Assembly: GCA_045600105.1 (NCBI GenBank)
Contig: JAZRXG010000043.1
Coordinates: 1 to 39,742 of the forward strand
Direction of reading: 5' to 3'
Length of the DNA: 39,742 nucleotides
Origin: UBA1206 sp045600105
GTDB lineage: Bacteria > Bacillota > Clostridia > Oscillospirales > CAG-382
Under the pieces are notes generated by a model. The model had not been told where the DNA came from, searched no databases, and worked only from the letters and a program-made list of their open reading frames with translations. Position numbers and translations under genes: made by a program. Positions 21,237-28,407 of the stretch are shown here, piece by piece; position 1 is the stretch's first letter; each line of letters starts with the position of its first letter.

Positions 21237-23596
21237 CACAACACCCCCGTAAGCAATATTATGCCGCGGAACGAAAGCGCGACAATGTATGCGATGAGAC
21301 ATTGACCGACGACGACTCCGGCAGCCCAGCCTCTGCCGAGCTCACGTCTGACTGACGCGATGGCGGCGATGCAGGGCGTGTAGAGCAGGCAGAACACGAG
21401 CAGCGGTATGACCGCCGATCTGTCGATGACCGACGTGATCGATGATGCGCCGACGAGCACCGTCAGCGTCGAAACGACGCTTTCTTTGGCAAGGAATCCG
21501 GTGATGAGCGACGTCGTGACCGTCCAGCTCGCGAATCCGAGCGGAACGAATACCGGCGTCAGTACTCCCGCGATGGAGGCGAGCATACTGTCGGCGGGGT
21601 CGGTGACCGCCTTGAAGCCGAAATCGAACGTCTGGAGCGCCCACACGATGACGGACGCCGCGAAAATGAGCGTGAACGCGCGCTGCAGGAAGTCCTTCGC
21701 CTTATCCCAAAGCAGCATCGAGGTGTTTTTGAGCCCGGGGAGACGGTAGTTGGGAAGTTCCATTACGAACGGAACGGCTTCGCCTTTGAAAATGGTCTTT
21801 TTCATTATCAGCGCGGCGACGATGCCCACGGCGATGCCGAGCAGATAGAGGCCCGTCATCACGAGCCAGCCGAAACGCGGGAAGAAAAGCCCCGTGAACA
21901 GAACGTATATCGGCAGCTTCGCGGTGCAGCTCATGAAAGGAGTGAGCAGGATGGTCATTTTTCTGTCGCGTGCCGAGGGGAGAGTGCGGCTTGCCATGAC
22001 TCCCGGAACGGTGCAGCCGAAGCCGATGAGCAGCGGCACTATGCTTCTGCCCGAAAGACCGATGCGGCGGAGCAGCTTGTCCGTCACGAACGCGACGCGC
22101 GCCATGTATCCGCTGTCCTCAAGCAGGGAAAGAAACAGAAACAGTACGAGTATTATCGGGATGAAGCTGAGCACGCTGCCGACGCCCCCGAAGATGCCGT
22201 CGACCACGAGCGAGCGTACCGTGCCGCTCGCGCCCGCGTCGACGAGCGCTTTTTCCGCGACGTTCGTGAGCGAGTCGATGCCGAGCTCAAGCAGATTCTG
22301 AAAAAGCTTGCCTATCACGCCGAACGTGAGGAAGAACACGAGCCCCATTATCAGCACGAAAGAGGGAATTGCGGTGTATTTGCCCGTGAGTATCCTGTCT
22401 ATCCGTGCGCTTCTGCGGTGCTCCTTGCTTTCTTTCGGCTTGACGACCGTTTTTGCGCACAGCTTTTTGATGAATTTGAAACGCATATCCGCGATGGCGG
22501 CGGCTCTGTCGAGCCCGCGCTCGTCTTCCATCTGTATGATTATGTGCTCGATCATCTCTTTTTCGTTTTCGGTGAGTCCGAGCTTTTCGAGCAGATTTTT
22601 TTCGCCCTCGATTATTTTGCCGGCGGCGAATCTCACGGGGAGTCCCGCGTCGTCGGCGTGGTCCTCGATGAGGTGCATTATCGCGTGGATGGCGCGGTGC
22701 ACCGCCGAGCCCTCGCCCGTGCTTTCACAGAAATCTATCCTGCCGGGCTTTTCGCGGTACTGCGCTATGTGGATGGCGTGATGTATCAGCTCGTGGACGC
22801 CCTCGTCCTTTGAAGCCGAAATGGGAACGACGGGTATGCCGAGCATATCCTCCATTTCGTTTATCCTCACCGTTCCGCCGTTGCCCCTGACCTCGTCCAT
22901 CATATTGAGAGCGAGCACCACGGGGATGCCGAGCTCCATGAGCTGCATGGTCAGATAAAGGTTGCGTTCGATGTTGGTCGCGTCGACGATGTTGATTATG
23001 CAGTCGGGCTTTTCGCCGATGATGAATTCGCGCGAAACGATCTCCTCCGCGGTGTACGGGGAAAGGGAATATATCCCGGGAAGGTCGGTGACGAGGGTGA
23101 ACGGATGCTCGCGTATCTCGCCGCTCTTGCGGTCGACCGTGACGCCGGGGAAGTTGCCGACGTGCTGGTTCGAGCCCGTAAGCTGGTTGAAGAGAGTCGT
23201 TTTTCCGCAGTTCTGGTTCCCCGCGAGCGCAAACGTCAGCGTCTGCCCTTTGGGTATCGGGGCGTCGCCCGTCTTGACGTGATATTTGCCTTCTTCGCCG
23301 AGTCCCGGATGATGGAGCGAATCGGCGGACGCGCTGACGGGAGCGGCTTCGGCTTCCTCGCCTTCTCCGTCGGCAAGAGCGCGTACCCTTATTTTGGCGG
23401 CGTCGTCAAGACGCAGCGTCAGCTCGTAGCCGTGGATGAGCAGCTGCATCGGGTCGCCCATGGGGGCGTATTTCACAAGCGTCACCTTTGCGGACGGGAT
23501 GACGCCCATATCGAGAAAGTGCTGCCGCAATGCCCCCGTACCGCCGACGGAGGTGATGACCGCGCTTTGTCCTGTTTTGAGTTCTTTAAGTGTCAT
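21236..23596 (-). CDS. feoB: Ferrous iron transporter, FeoA-FeoB fusion
   Basis: The 786-residue protein imports Fe2+. Residues 1-72 form a FeoA (SH3-like) domain (MTLKELKTGQSAVITSVGG), followed by a linker of about 40 residues and the FeoB G domain. Its P-loop is GNQNCGKTT (the usual form is GNPNSGKTT), with DLPGIYSL, NIVDATN and NMMDE downstream. A helical GDI region follows, then the membrane part with the Cys-bearing gate motifs GFGCTVPGVMASRTL and FMSCTAKLPIY. MTLKEL is taken as the start, ten bases after AAAGGCGG. An ATG 12 codons earlier has no ribosome site and lies over the palindrome. It is divergent from a DtxR-family regulator. Confidence 0.95.
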   Translation of the reverse strand: MTLKELKTGQSAVITSVGGTGALRQHFLDMGVIPSAKVTLVKYAPMGDPMQLLIHGYELTLRLDDAAKIRVRALADGEGEEAEAAPVSASADSLHHPGLGEEGKYHVKTGDAPIPKGQTLTFALAGNQNCGKTTLFNQLTGSNQHVGNFPGVTVDRKSGEIREHPFTLVTDLPGIYSLSPYTAEEIVSREFIIGEKPDCIINIVDATNIERNLYLTMQLMELGIPVVLALNMMDEVRGNGGTVRINEMEDMLGIPVVPISASKDEGVHELIHHAIHIAQYREKPGRIDFCESTGEGSAVHRAIHAIMHLIEDHADDAGLPVRFAAGKIIEGEKNLLEKLGLTENEKEMIEHIIIQMEDERGLDRAAAIADMRFKFIKKLCAKTVVKPKESKEHRRSARIDRILTGKYTAIPSFVLIMGLVFFLTFGVIGKLFQNLLELGIDSLTNVAEKALVDAGASGTVRSLVVDGIFGGVGSVLSFIPIILVLFLFLSLLEDSGYMARVAFVTDKLLRRIGLSGRSIVPLLIGFGCTVPGVMASRTLPSARDRKMTILLTPFMSCTAKLPIYVLFTGLFFPRFGWLVMTGLYLLGIAVGIVAALIMKKTIFKGEAVPFVMELPNYRLPGLKNTSMLLWDKAKDFLQRAFTLIFAASVIVWALQTFDFGFKAVTDPADSMLASIAGVLTPVFVPLGFASWTVTTSLITGFLAKESVVSTLTVLVGASSITSVIDRSAVIPLLVFCLLYTPCIAAIASVRRELGRGWAAGVVVGQCLIAYIVALSFRGIILLTGVL

Positions 23597-23624
23597 GTCG
23601 CCATGACCGCCTTTCGGTTTGCTG

Positions 23625-23640
23625 GTTAGCATCTGCTAAC
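23625..23640. promoter_or_regulatory. Palindromic operator of DtxR/IdeR type at the feo promoter
   Basis: GTTAGCATCTGCTAAC is a perfect 7-base inverted repeat with a 2-base centre. The TTAG/CTAA half-sites resemble DtxR/IdeR operators. It lies at about +1 to +16 of the inferred feo transcript, where a bound repressor would block transcription, and a DtxR-family gene is divergent next door. Confidence 0.7.
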
Positions 23641-23647
23641 TGAATAC

Positions 23648-23676
23648 AGTTTAATATACCTTCCGCCGTTTGTCAA
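23648..23676 (-). promoter_or_regulatory. Promoter of feoAB
   Basis: Minus strand TTGACA (23671-23676), 17 bases, TAAACT (23648-23653). Strong -35, weak -10. Confidence 0.65.
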
Positions 23677-23765
23677 TGCTTTTTTCACCGATTTTATCAT
23701 TTTGTCGCTTTTTACAAAACGCGCCCGCAATTTTCGTCCGGTTTGGTAAAATTGTTTTTTATGCC

Positions 23766-23794
23766 TTGCAAAACGCGTTTTTACGTTGTATAAT
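23766..23794 (+). promoter_or_regulatory. Promoter of the DtxR-family regulator
   Basis: TTGCAA (23766-23771), 17 bases, TATAAT (23789-23794), 28 bases before the ATG. Confidence 0.8.
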
Positions 23795-23822
23795 GAGAAA
23801 AACCGAAAGAGGAGGGGAAGGA

Positions 23823-24203
23823 ATGAAGCTGCAGGAATCGGGCGAAATGTACCTTGAAACGCTGTATATACTGTCACGCGGATCGGACACGGTCAGGTCG
23901 CTCGACATCGCGGAATACCGCGGCTTTTCCAAGCCGAGCGTCAGCAGGGCGGTCGGTATACTCGGAAAAAGCGGTTTCATTACCGTCGACCTGAAAGGCT
24001 ACCTCCATCTCACTCCGCACGGCGAAGAAGTGGCGAAAAAGATATTCGAGCGTCACACGCTCATAACCGAGCTGCTCGTCAGCCTCGGCGTCCCGCGCGA
24101 AGTCGCGGAGGACGACGCCTGCAAGATCGAGCACGACGTGAGCGACGTTTCGTTTGAGGCACTCAGAGCGTTTTACGAAACACGGAACAAAGAAAGGGAA
24201 TAA
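23823..24203 (+). CDS. DtxR/MntR-family metal-dependent regulator
   Basis: The 126-residue protein opens MKLQESGEMYLETLYILSRG, as DtxR-family repressors do. Next come a winged helix (SLDIAEYRGFSKPSVSRAVGILGKSGFI, recognition helix around SKPSVSRAV) and a dimerisation/metal domain with EHDVSDVSFEALRAF. It lacks the C-terminal SH3 domain of DtxR/IdeR, like the short MntR group. It probably senses iron and represses feoAB through the palindrome at 23625-23640. Manganese control is the alternative. GAGGAGGGGAAGGA is a strong ribosome site. The metallophosphoesterase gene starts five bases after its stop. Confidence 0.92.
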   Translation: MKLQESGEMYLETLYILSRGSDTVRSLDIAEYRGFSKPSVSRAVGILGKSGFITVDLKGYLHLTPHGEEVAKKIFERHTLITELLVSLGVPREVAEDDACKIEHDVSDVSFEALRAFYETRNKERE

Positions 24204-24208
24204 GTATC

Positions 24209-25048
24209 ATGGAAGGATTTTATCAGATAACGCGCAACGAGCTCGTCATTCCCGGCGTCAGGGGAGAGCACAGATTCATTCACATCAGCGATACGCACGC
24301 CTCCTGCGTCGACGAGCTTTCCACCCCCGAAGAAATCGAAAAGGCGAAAAAAGCCGAGGCGGCGTGGGACTGGGTAAAGGTCGATTTTGCCCGTCATTTC
24401 GGCGAGCCGTTCAACGAGGAACACAAGATACCGTCATACGAAGCGACTCATAAGCTCATCGAATACGCGAAGAACGAAAAGCCCGAGCTCCTTCTGCTTT
24501 CGGGCGATATACTCGACTACATCCACCCCGCGGGCTTCCGTTTTCTTGAAAAAGAACTTGATTTTTACGGCGGCGGATACCTTTTCGTACCCGGCAACCA
24601 CGAGGGAAGATACGACAAAAACCCCGGTCTTACCGTTTTCAACGGCGGAAACGGGGAAATAGCCGAATATCACGGCGACGGCTTCATCCTCGCCGCGGTC
24701 GACGACTCGAACAAGAGCGTTTCGGACAGCCAGCTCGCGCGTCTTAAGGAGCTGTCTTCCGGCGGCACTCCCGTCGTGCTTCTTATGCACATTCCCATCG
24801 CGACGGACGACAACGCCGAAGAAATGAAGCGTTTCGGCGAATATTACCTCATCACCGAAAAGTCGGACGACGCCAACGCGAGGGAATTCGTGAAGACGCT
24901 CACCGACGGAAACTCCGCCGTCTGCTGCATACTCTGCGGCCACGTCCACGGTTATCACATTTCGTGCTATTCGGGAGAGAAAAAGCAGATATGCGCGTCG
25001 AGCGGACTCGTCGGCTTCGTGCACGAGTTCGTCATTAAAGGGGAATAA
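24209..25048 (+). CDS. Calcineurin-like metallophosphoesterase
   Basis: The 279-residue protein has the full set of two-metal phosphoesterase motifs in order: Asp-x-His in HISDTH (about 25-30), GDILD (98-102), GNHE (130-133), a metal-site His in LMHIP and GHVHG near 248. There is no signal peptide, so it acts in the cytosol. The substrate is not evident from sequence. A five-base gap places it in one transcript with the DtxR-family regulator, so it may respond to metal supply, perhaps because the enzyme uses Fe or Mn (inference). Confidence 0.88.
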   Translation: MEGFYQITRNELVIPGVRGEHRFIHISDTHASCVDELSTPEEIEKAKKAEAAWDWVKVDFARHFGEPFNEEHKIPSYEATHKLIEYAKNEKPELLLLSGDILDYIHPAGFRFLEKELDFYGGGYLFVPGNHEGRYDKNPGLTVFNGGNGEIAEYHGDGFILAAVDDSNKSVSDSQLARLKELSSGGTPVVLLMHIPIATDDNAEEMKRFGEYYLITEKSDDANAREFVKTLTDGNSAVCCILCGHVHGYHISCYSGEKKQICASSGLVGFVHEFVIKGE

Positions 25049-25073
25049 GCATTTTCACCGTGAATAAAACAAC

Positions 25074-25116
25074 AAAGCGTACTTTCGTTTTCCGCGAAAG
25101 TACGCTTTGATTTTTT
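25074..25116. terminator. Bidirectional terminator
   Basis: AAAGCGTACTTTCG (25074-25087) pairs perfectly with CGAAAGTACGCTTT (25095-25108), then GATTTTTTG. It lies between the convergent phosphoesterase and DUF3737 genes and shares its outer arms and the GATTTT tail with the terminator at 18506-18548. Confidence 0.9.
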
Positions 25117-25129
25117 GCTTTATTTTCCG

Positions 25130-25975
25130 TTATTCCCGCGTCTTTATCACGCAGTCGTTCGAAAAGACCGAGTTTTCGAGTATTATCTCGCCTATCGAGT
25201 CGGCGGTGATGACGCCGCTCTTGGGGTTCTTGACCGAGACGATATTGCCTTTGACGTCGGCGTTCACGTCGGAATACTCGAACGAAAGGTCGGTGTCCTC
25301 CATCGTGCAGTTGATGAGGGTGAGGTTTTTGCAGTAGCAGAGCGGCTGGGTGCCGATTATTTTGCAGTTGATGAGCGTCAGTCCCTCGGAATACCACGCG
25401 AGATACTCGCCTTTGACCGTTGAGTTTTTCACGGTCACGTTCTTCGAATGCCAGAAGGCGTCCTTGGTGTTGAGAACGGAGTTTTCGACGGTGATGTTTT
25501 CGGTATACTGGAACGAATACTTGCCGTTCAGGGTGAAGTCGTTCAGCTTTCCGCCCTTGGTCTCAAAAAGGAAATATTCTGAAGTAATGGTCGAATCGCT
25601 TATGTTTATGTCGCGGCATCTCCAGCCGAATTCGGGCGAGACCGCCGTGAAGTTTTCAAAAGAAACGTTCCTGCATTCGCGAAGGAACTTGACGCCGTTC
25701 ACCGTGACGTTTCTGACGACGCCGTTCTCGGCGTACCACATACCGGCTCTCGAGGTCTCGGCCGAGAAACAGTCGGTTATGGTGAAATCGGTCATGTGCC
25801 AGAACGGATAGCGCAGCTCAAAACGGCAGTCGGACACGTCAACGCCGTGCGACTCCTTGAGCGCCGATTCGCCGTCCTCGGGACCCGCGAAAACGCAGTT
25901 TCTCACTATCGCGTCCTTCAGGTTATAAAGCGCTCTTTCTTCTCCGTATGTTTTGTTTTCTATTATCTTTTTCAA
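25130..25975 (-). CDS. DUF3737 family protein (right-handed beta-helix)
   Basis: The 281-residue product begins with KKIIENKTYGEERALYNLKD and shows short repeating strands such as NITVENSVLNTKDAFWHSKN and NVTVKNSTVKGEYLAWYSEG, about 20 residues each, the pattern of a parallel beta-helix. It matches the DUF3737 family, whose function is unknown. No signal peptide is seen. The start is a TTG at 25973-25975, seven bases after GAGGT; the first ATG further upstream has no ribosome site and lies far before the conserved region. Confidence 0.85.
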   Translation of the reverse strand: MKKIIENKTYGEERALYNLKDAIVRNCVFAGPEDGESALKESHGVDVSDCRFELRYPFWHMTDFTITDCFSAETSRAGMWYAENGVVRNVTVNGVKFLRECRNVSFENFTAVSPEFGWRCRDINISDSTITSEYFLFETKGGKLNDFTLNGKYSFQYTENITVENSVLNTKDAFWHSKNVTVKNSTVKGEYLAWYSEGLTLINCKIIGTQPLCYCKNLTLINCTMEDTDLSFEYSDVNADVKGNIVSVKNPKSGVITADSIGEIILENSVFSNDCVIKTRE

Positions 25976-26008
25976 TCCGGACACCTCGTTTCGATATTGA
26001 CGGGTATT

Positions 26009-26038
26009 ATTATATATCAAACGGGATGCGAAATGCAA
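26009..26038 (-). promoter_or_regulatory. Promoter of the DUF3737 gene
   Basis: Minus strand TTGCAT (26033-26038), 18 bases, TATAAT (26009-26014). Confidence 0.7.
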
Positions 26039-26046
26039 CAGTTTTG

Positions 26047-26078
26047 AAAAAATTCCTTATTTGTTTTTTGAAGGAATT
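26047..26078 (-). terminator. Terminator overlapping the ylmC stop codon
   Basis: On the minus strand AATTCCTT pairs with AAGGAATT around a 12-base loop, then TTTTC. The ylmC stop codon spans the end of the loop and the start of the second arm, so the terminator uses the gene's last codons. Confidence 0.75.
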
Positions 26079-26317
26079 ATATCGGCACATCTCACGAGTA
26101 TGATGTCGCTTCCTATTTTGTCGATATGATCCCACGGGACATACAGAGCGTTCTTCGATGAACCGAAGATGACGAATTTTCCGGGCGGCGGGAGCACGAG
26201 CCGCGTTATTTTCCCCGACGGGATATCAAATTCAACGTCGATGACGCAGCCGAGACGCTTCCCGTCGCGCACGTTCACTACTTCCTTGTCCTTGAGCAAT
26301 GAAAAAGAGCAGTTCAT
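26057..26317 (-). CDS. ylmC: YlmC/YmxH-family sporulation protein (PRC-barrel)
   Basis: The 86-residue protein (MNCSFSLLKDKEVVNVRDGK) has a single PRC-barrel fold: VVNVRDGKRLGCVIDVEFD, then ITRLVLP and a closing YVPWDHIDKIGSDIILV. It matches the YlmC/YmxH group, small proteins found in spore formers; their molecular role is unclear. The ATG at 26317 follows GGTGGGAAAA. A GTG three codons earlier is also possible. It starts 11 bases after the spoIVA stop and so is the second gene of a probable mother-cell operon. Confidence 0.88.
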   Translation of the reverse strand: MNCSFSLLKDKEVVNVRDGKRLGCVIDVEFDIPSGKITRLVLPPPGKFVIFGSSKNALYVPWDHIDKIGSDIILVRCADIIPSKNK

Positions 26318-26328
26318 TTTTCCCACCG

Positions 26329-27807
26329 TCAGAGCAGTATGCAGATAAGTCCGCCGCCGCCCTCGTTTATCATTTTTCTGAGCGTTTCGGAGAGTTTTTC
26401 TCTCGCGTCATCGGGGATGCCCGCGAGCTTGGTGTTCAGCCCTTCGCCGACGAGCTCGTAAAGCGACTTGCCGAACATATCCGATTCCCATATTTTTTTC
26501 GGGTCTTCCTCGAATTCCTTGAGCAAAAATTTCACAAGCTCCTCCGACTGCCTTTCGGTGCCGACCATCGGCGACACCTCGGTCTCGACGTCGGCGCGTA
26601 TCATGTGTATCGACGGCGCGGACGCCTTCAGCCTGACGCCGTAGCCTCCGGTCTGCTTGACTATCACCGGTTCCTCGAGCGTCAGATCGTCGAGCGACGG
26701 CGACACGATGCCGTAACCCGTTTCCTTCACGCTCCTTATGGCGCTTTCCACCTTGTCATATTCCTTTTTCGTTTTCGAAAGTCCGGTGAGCAGCGCGAAA
26801 AGATCCTTGTCGTCGTTGATGACGAACCCGCTCTTTTCGCCGAGCAGCCTGTAAAACAGCTTTTCGGGAGCGCTTACGGCGACGCGCACTTTACCCGATC
26901 CGAGGTCGGCGGAAGACGTTTCGCTTTTTACCCCTTCGTCGGGAAGAGAGAGCGTTCCGATGCTTCGTCCCACGTCGCTTATGCGGCGTACTCCCGACGC
27001 GAACGAACGCATCTTTTCGCCCAGTGCTTTCTTAAGCGGATGCGTATCCTCGAGCGACGAAAACCACGACGGAAGAGAAAACGCTATTTCTTTGACGGGA
27101 AACTCGTAGAGCAGCGTTTTCAGTATGTCGAGTATCTCGCCTTCTCCCATTTCGCGGCAGTTCACGGGAATGACGGAAGCGCCGTATTCGGCGGAAAGGG
27201 TCTCGGCAAGCGCTTTCGTCTGCGGCGACGACGGGGACGCCGAGTTCAGCACCACCGCGAACGGCTTGTTTATCTCTTTAAGCTCACGTGCCGCGCGTCT
27301 CTCGGCGTCAACGTAGCTGCCGCGCGGAATGTCGCCTATCGTGCCGTCCGTCGTGACGAGAAGCCCCACCGTCGAGTGCTCGGTTATGACCTTTTTCGTG
27401 CCGGTCTCGGCGGCTTTTTCAAACGGCATCGCCTCTTCCGACCACGGCGTCATCACCATCCTCGGACCGTCGTCGTCCGTGTGACCCAACGCGTCGGGGA
27501 CGATATAGCCCACGCAGTCGATCATTTTGAGGCGGAAGGACGCGTTTTCGCCGAGGTCTATCGTGACCGCTTCCTCGGGGACGAATTTGGGCTCGGTCGT
27601 CATAACCGTTTTTCCCGACCCCGACTGCGGCAGCTCGTCACGCGCACGTTCTTTTTTTCTGCCGTCGGGCATATTCGGCAGCGCGAGCGACGACATGAAC
27701 CGCTGTATCAGAGTGGATTTTCCCGTTCTTACAGGGCCGACGACGCCAATGTAGATGTCGCCTCCGGTCCTTTCGGCAATATCTTTGTAAATCGACATAT
27801 CTGTCAC
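26329..27807 (-). CDS. spoIVA: Stage IV sporulation protein A (coat morphogenetic ATPase)
   Basis: SpoIVA polymerises with ATP hydrolysis on the outer forespore membrane, forms the base of the coat and is needed for cortex. The 492-residue protein opens MTDMSIYKDIAERTGGDIYI. The Walker A motif is GPVRTGKST (Gly24 to Thr32), followed by the G-domain-like region. The C-terminus GGGLICILL is the short hydrophobic anchoring end of the family. The GTG at 27805-27807 is preferred to an ATG three codons later: GGGAGG lies eight bases before it, and the N-terminal length then matches the Bacillus protein. Length is normal. Promoter at 27847-27875. Confidence 0.97.
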   Translation of the reverse strand: MTDMSIYKDIAERTGGDIYIGVVGPVRTGKSTLIQRFMSSLALPNMPDGRKKERARDELPQSGSGKTVMTTEPKFVPEEAVTIDLGENASFRLKMIDCVGYIVPDALGHTDDDGPRMVMTPWSEEAMPFEKAAETGTKKVITEHSTVGLLVTTDGTIGDIPRGSYVDAERRAARELKEINKPFAVVLNSASPSSPQTKALAETLSAEYGASVIPVNCREMGEGEILDILKTLLYEFPVKEIAFSLPSWFSSLEDTHPLKKALGEKMRSFASGVRRISDVGRSIGTLSLPDEGVKSETSSADLGSGKVRVAVSAPEKLFYRLLGEKSGFVINDDKDLFALLTGLSKTKKEYDKVESAIRSVKETGYGIVSPSLDDLTLEEPVIVKQTGGYGVRLKASAPSIHMIRADVETEVSPMVGTERQSEELVKFLLKEFEEDPKKIWESDMFGKSLYELVGEGLNTKLAGIPDDAREKLSETLRKMINEGGGGLICILL

Positions 27808-27846
27808 GTTTGTTTCCTCCCACGGTTTCTTGTCTTATTCTGTACA

Positions 27847-27875
27847 AATCTATTCGGCACATAACGCAAATATGA
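27847..27875 (-). promoter_or_regulatory. Sigma-E-like promoter of spoIVA-ylmC
   Basis: On the minus strand TCATATT (27869-27875) fits the sigma-E -35 KMATATT exactly. After 14 bases, AATAGATT (27847-27854) agrees with CATACANT except at two positions. It suits the known mother-cell expression of spoIVA. Confidence 0.65.
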
Positions 27876-27904
27876 TTGACTTTTTGCGTTTTGCGTGTTA
27901 TATT
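27876..27904 (+). promoter_or_regulatory. Promoter of the GNAT-peptidase pair
   Basis: TTGACT (27876-27881), 17 bases, TATATT (27899-27904). Its -35 directly abuts the -35 of the opposing spoIVA promoter. Confidence 0.75.
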
Positions 27905-27923
27905 GGTTACGAGGTGAAATATC

Positions 27924-28406
27924 ATGGCTGTGATAATAAGAAGAGCGGAAGAAAAGGACATTCCTTTCATACTTGGACTTCTCGACTACATAAGGGCGCT
28001 CCATCACAAGGGACGTCCCGACATATTCAGGGACAACGGCACCAAATACGACGAAAGTCAGCTCAAAGCGAAGATAGCCGATGAAAGCGAGGTCATTTTC
28101 GTCGCGTACGACGGCGAAACTCCGCTCGGATATATATGCTGCGTTATCAAGGAACGCATAAACAACAGCATAATGTACGACAAGAAAGTGCTTTACGTTG
28201 ACGATTTCTGCGTGGGGAAACAGTATACCAAGCGCGGCATCGGCAGAATGCTCATGGATAAGGCAAAGGACTTTGCCAAGAGCATCGGCTGCAACGGACT
28301 CGAGCTCGTCGTGTGGAAGTTCGACGGCTCCGCCGAGGACGTATACCGCAGCTACGGCTTCACCACCATGTCGAGACGCATGGAATATAAATTCGAAGAG
28401 GAATAA
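27924..28406 (+). CDS. GNAT-family N-acetyltransferase
   Basis: This 160-residue acetyl-CoA transferase has a typical GNAT core: an N-terminal IIRRAEEKDIPFILGLLDYI, a central strand pair LGYICCVI and VLYVDDFCV, and the acetyl-CoA loop QYTKRGIGRMLM (Q/R-x-x-G-x-G/A form) followed by a long helix. The C-terminal EDVYRSYGFTTMSRRMEY is also standard. The substrate, amine or protein, cannot be told. ACGAGGTGAAATATC precedes the ATG. It is followed at once by the M20 peptidase gene, with one base between stop and start. Confidence 0.92.
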   Translation: MAVIIRRAEEKDIPFILGLLDYIRALHHKGRPDIFRDNGTKYDESQLKAKIADESEVIFVAYDGETPLGYICCVIKERINNSIMYDKKVLYVDDFCVGKQYTKRGIGRMLMDKAKDFAKSIGCNGLELVVWKFDGSAEDVYRSYGFTTMSRRMEYKFEEE

Positions 28407-28407
28407 A

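Noticed and set aside
26299..27864. 521-codon plus-strand frame across spoIVA
   Set aside because: Arg-rich shadow of spoIVA, whose Walker A motif and ends are unmistakable.
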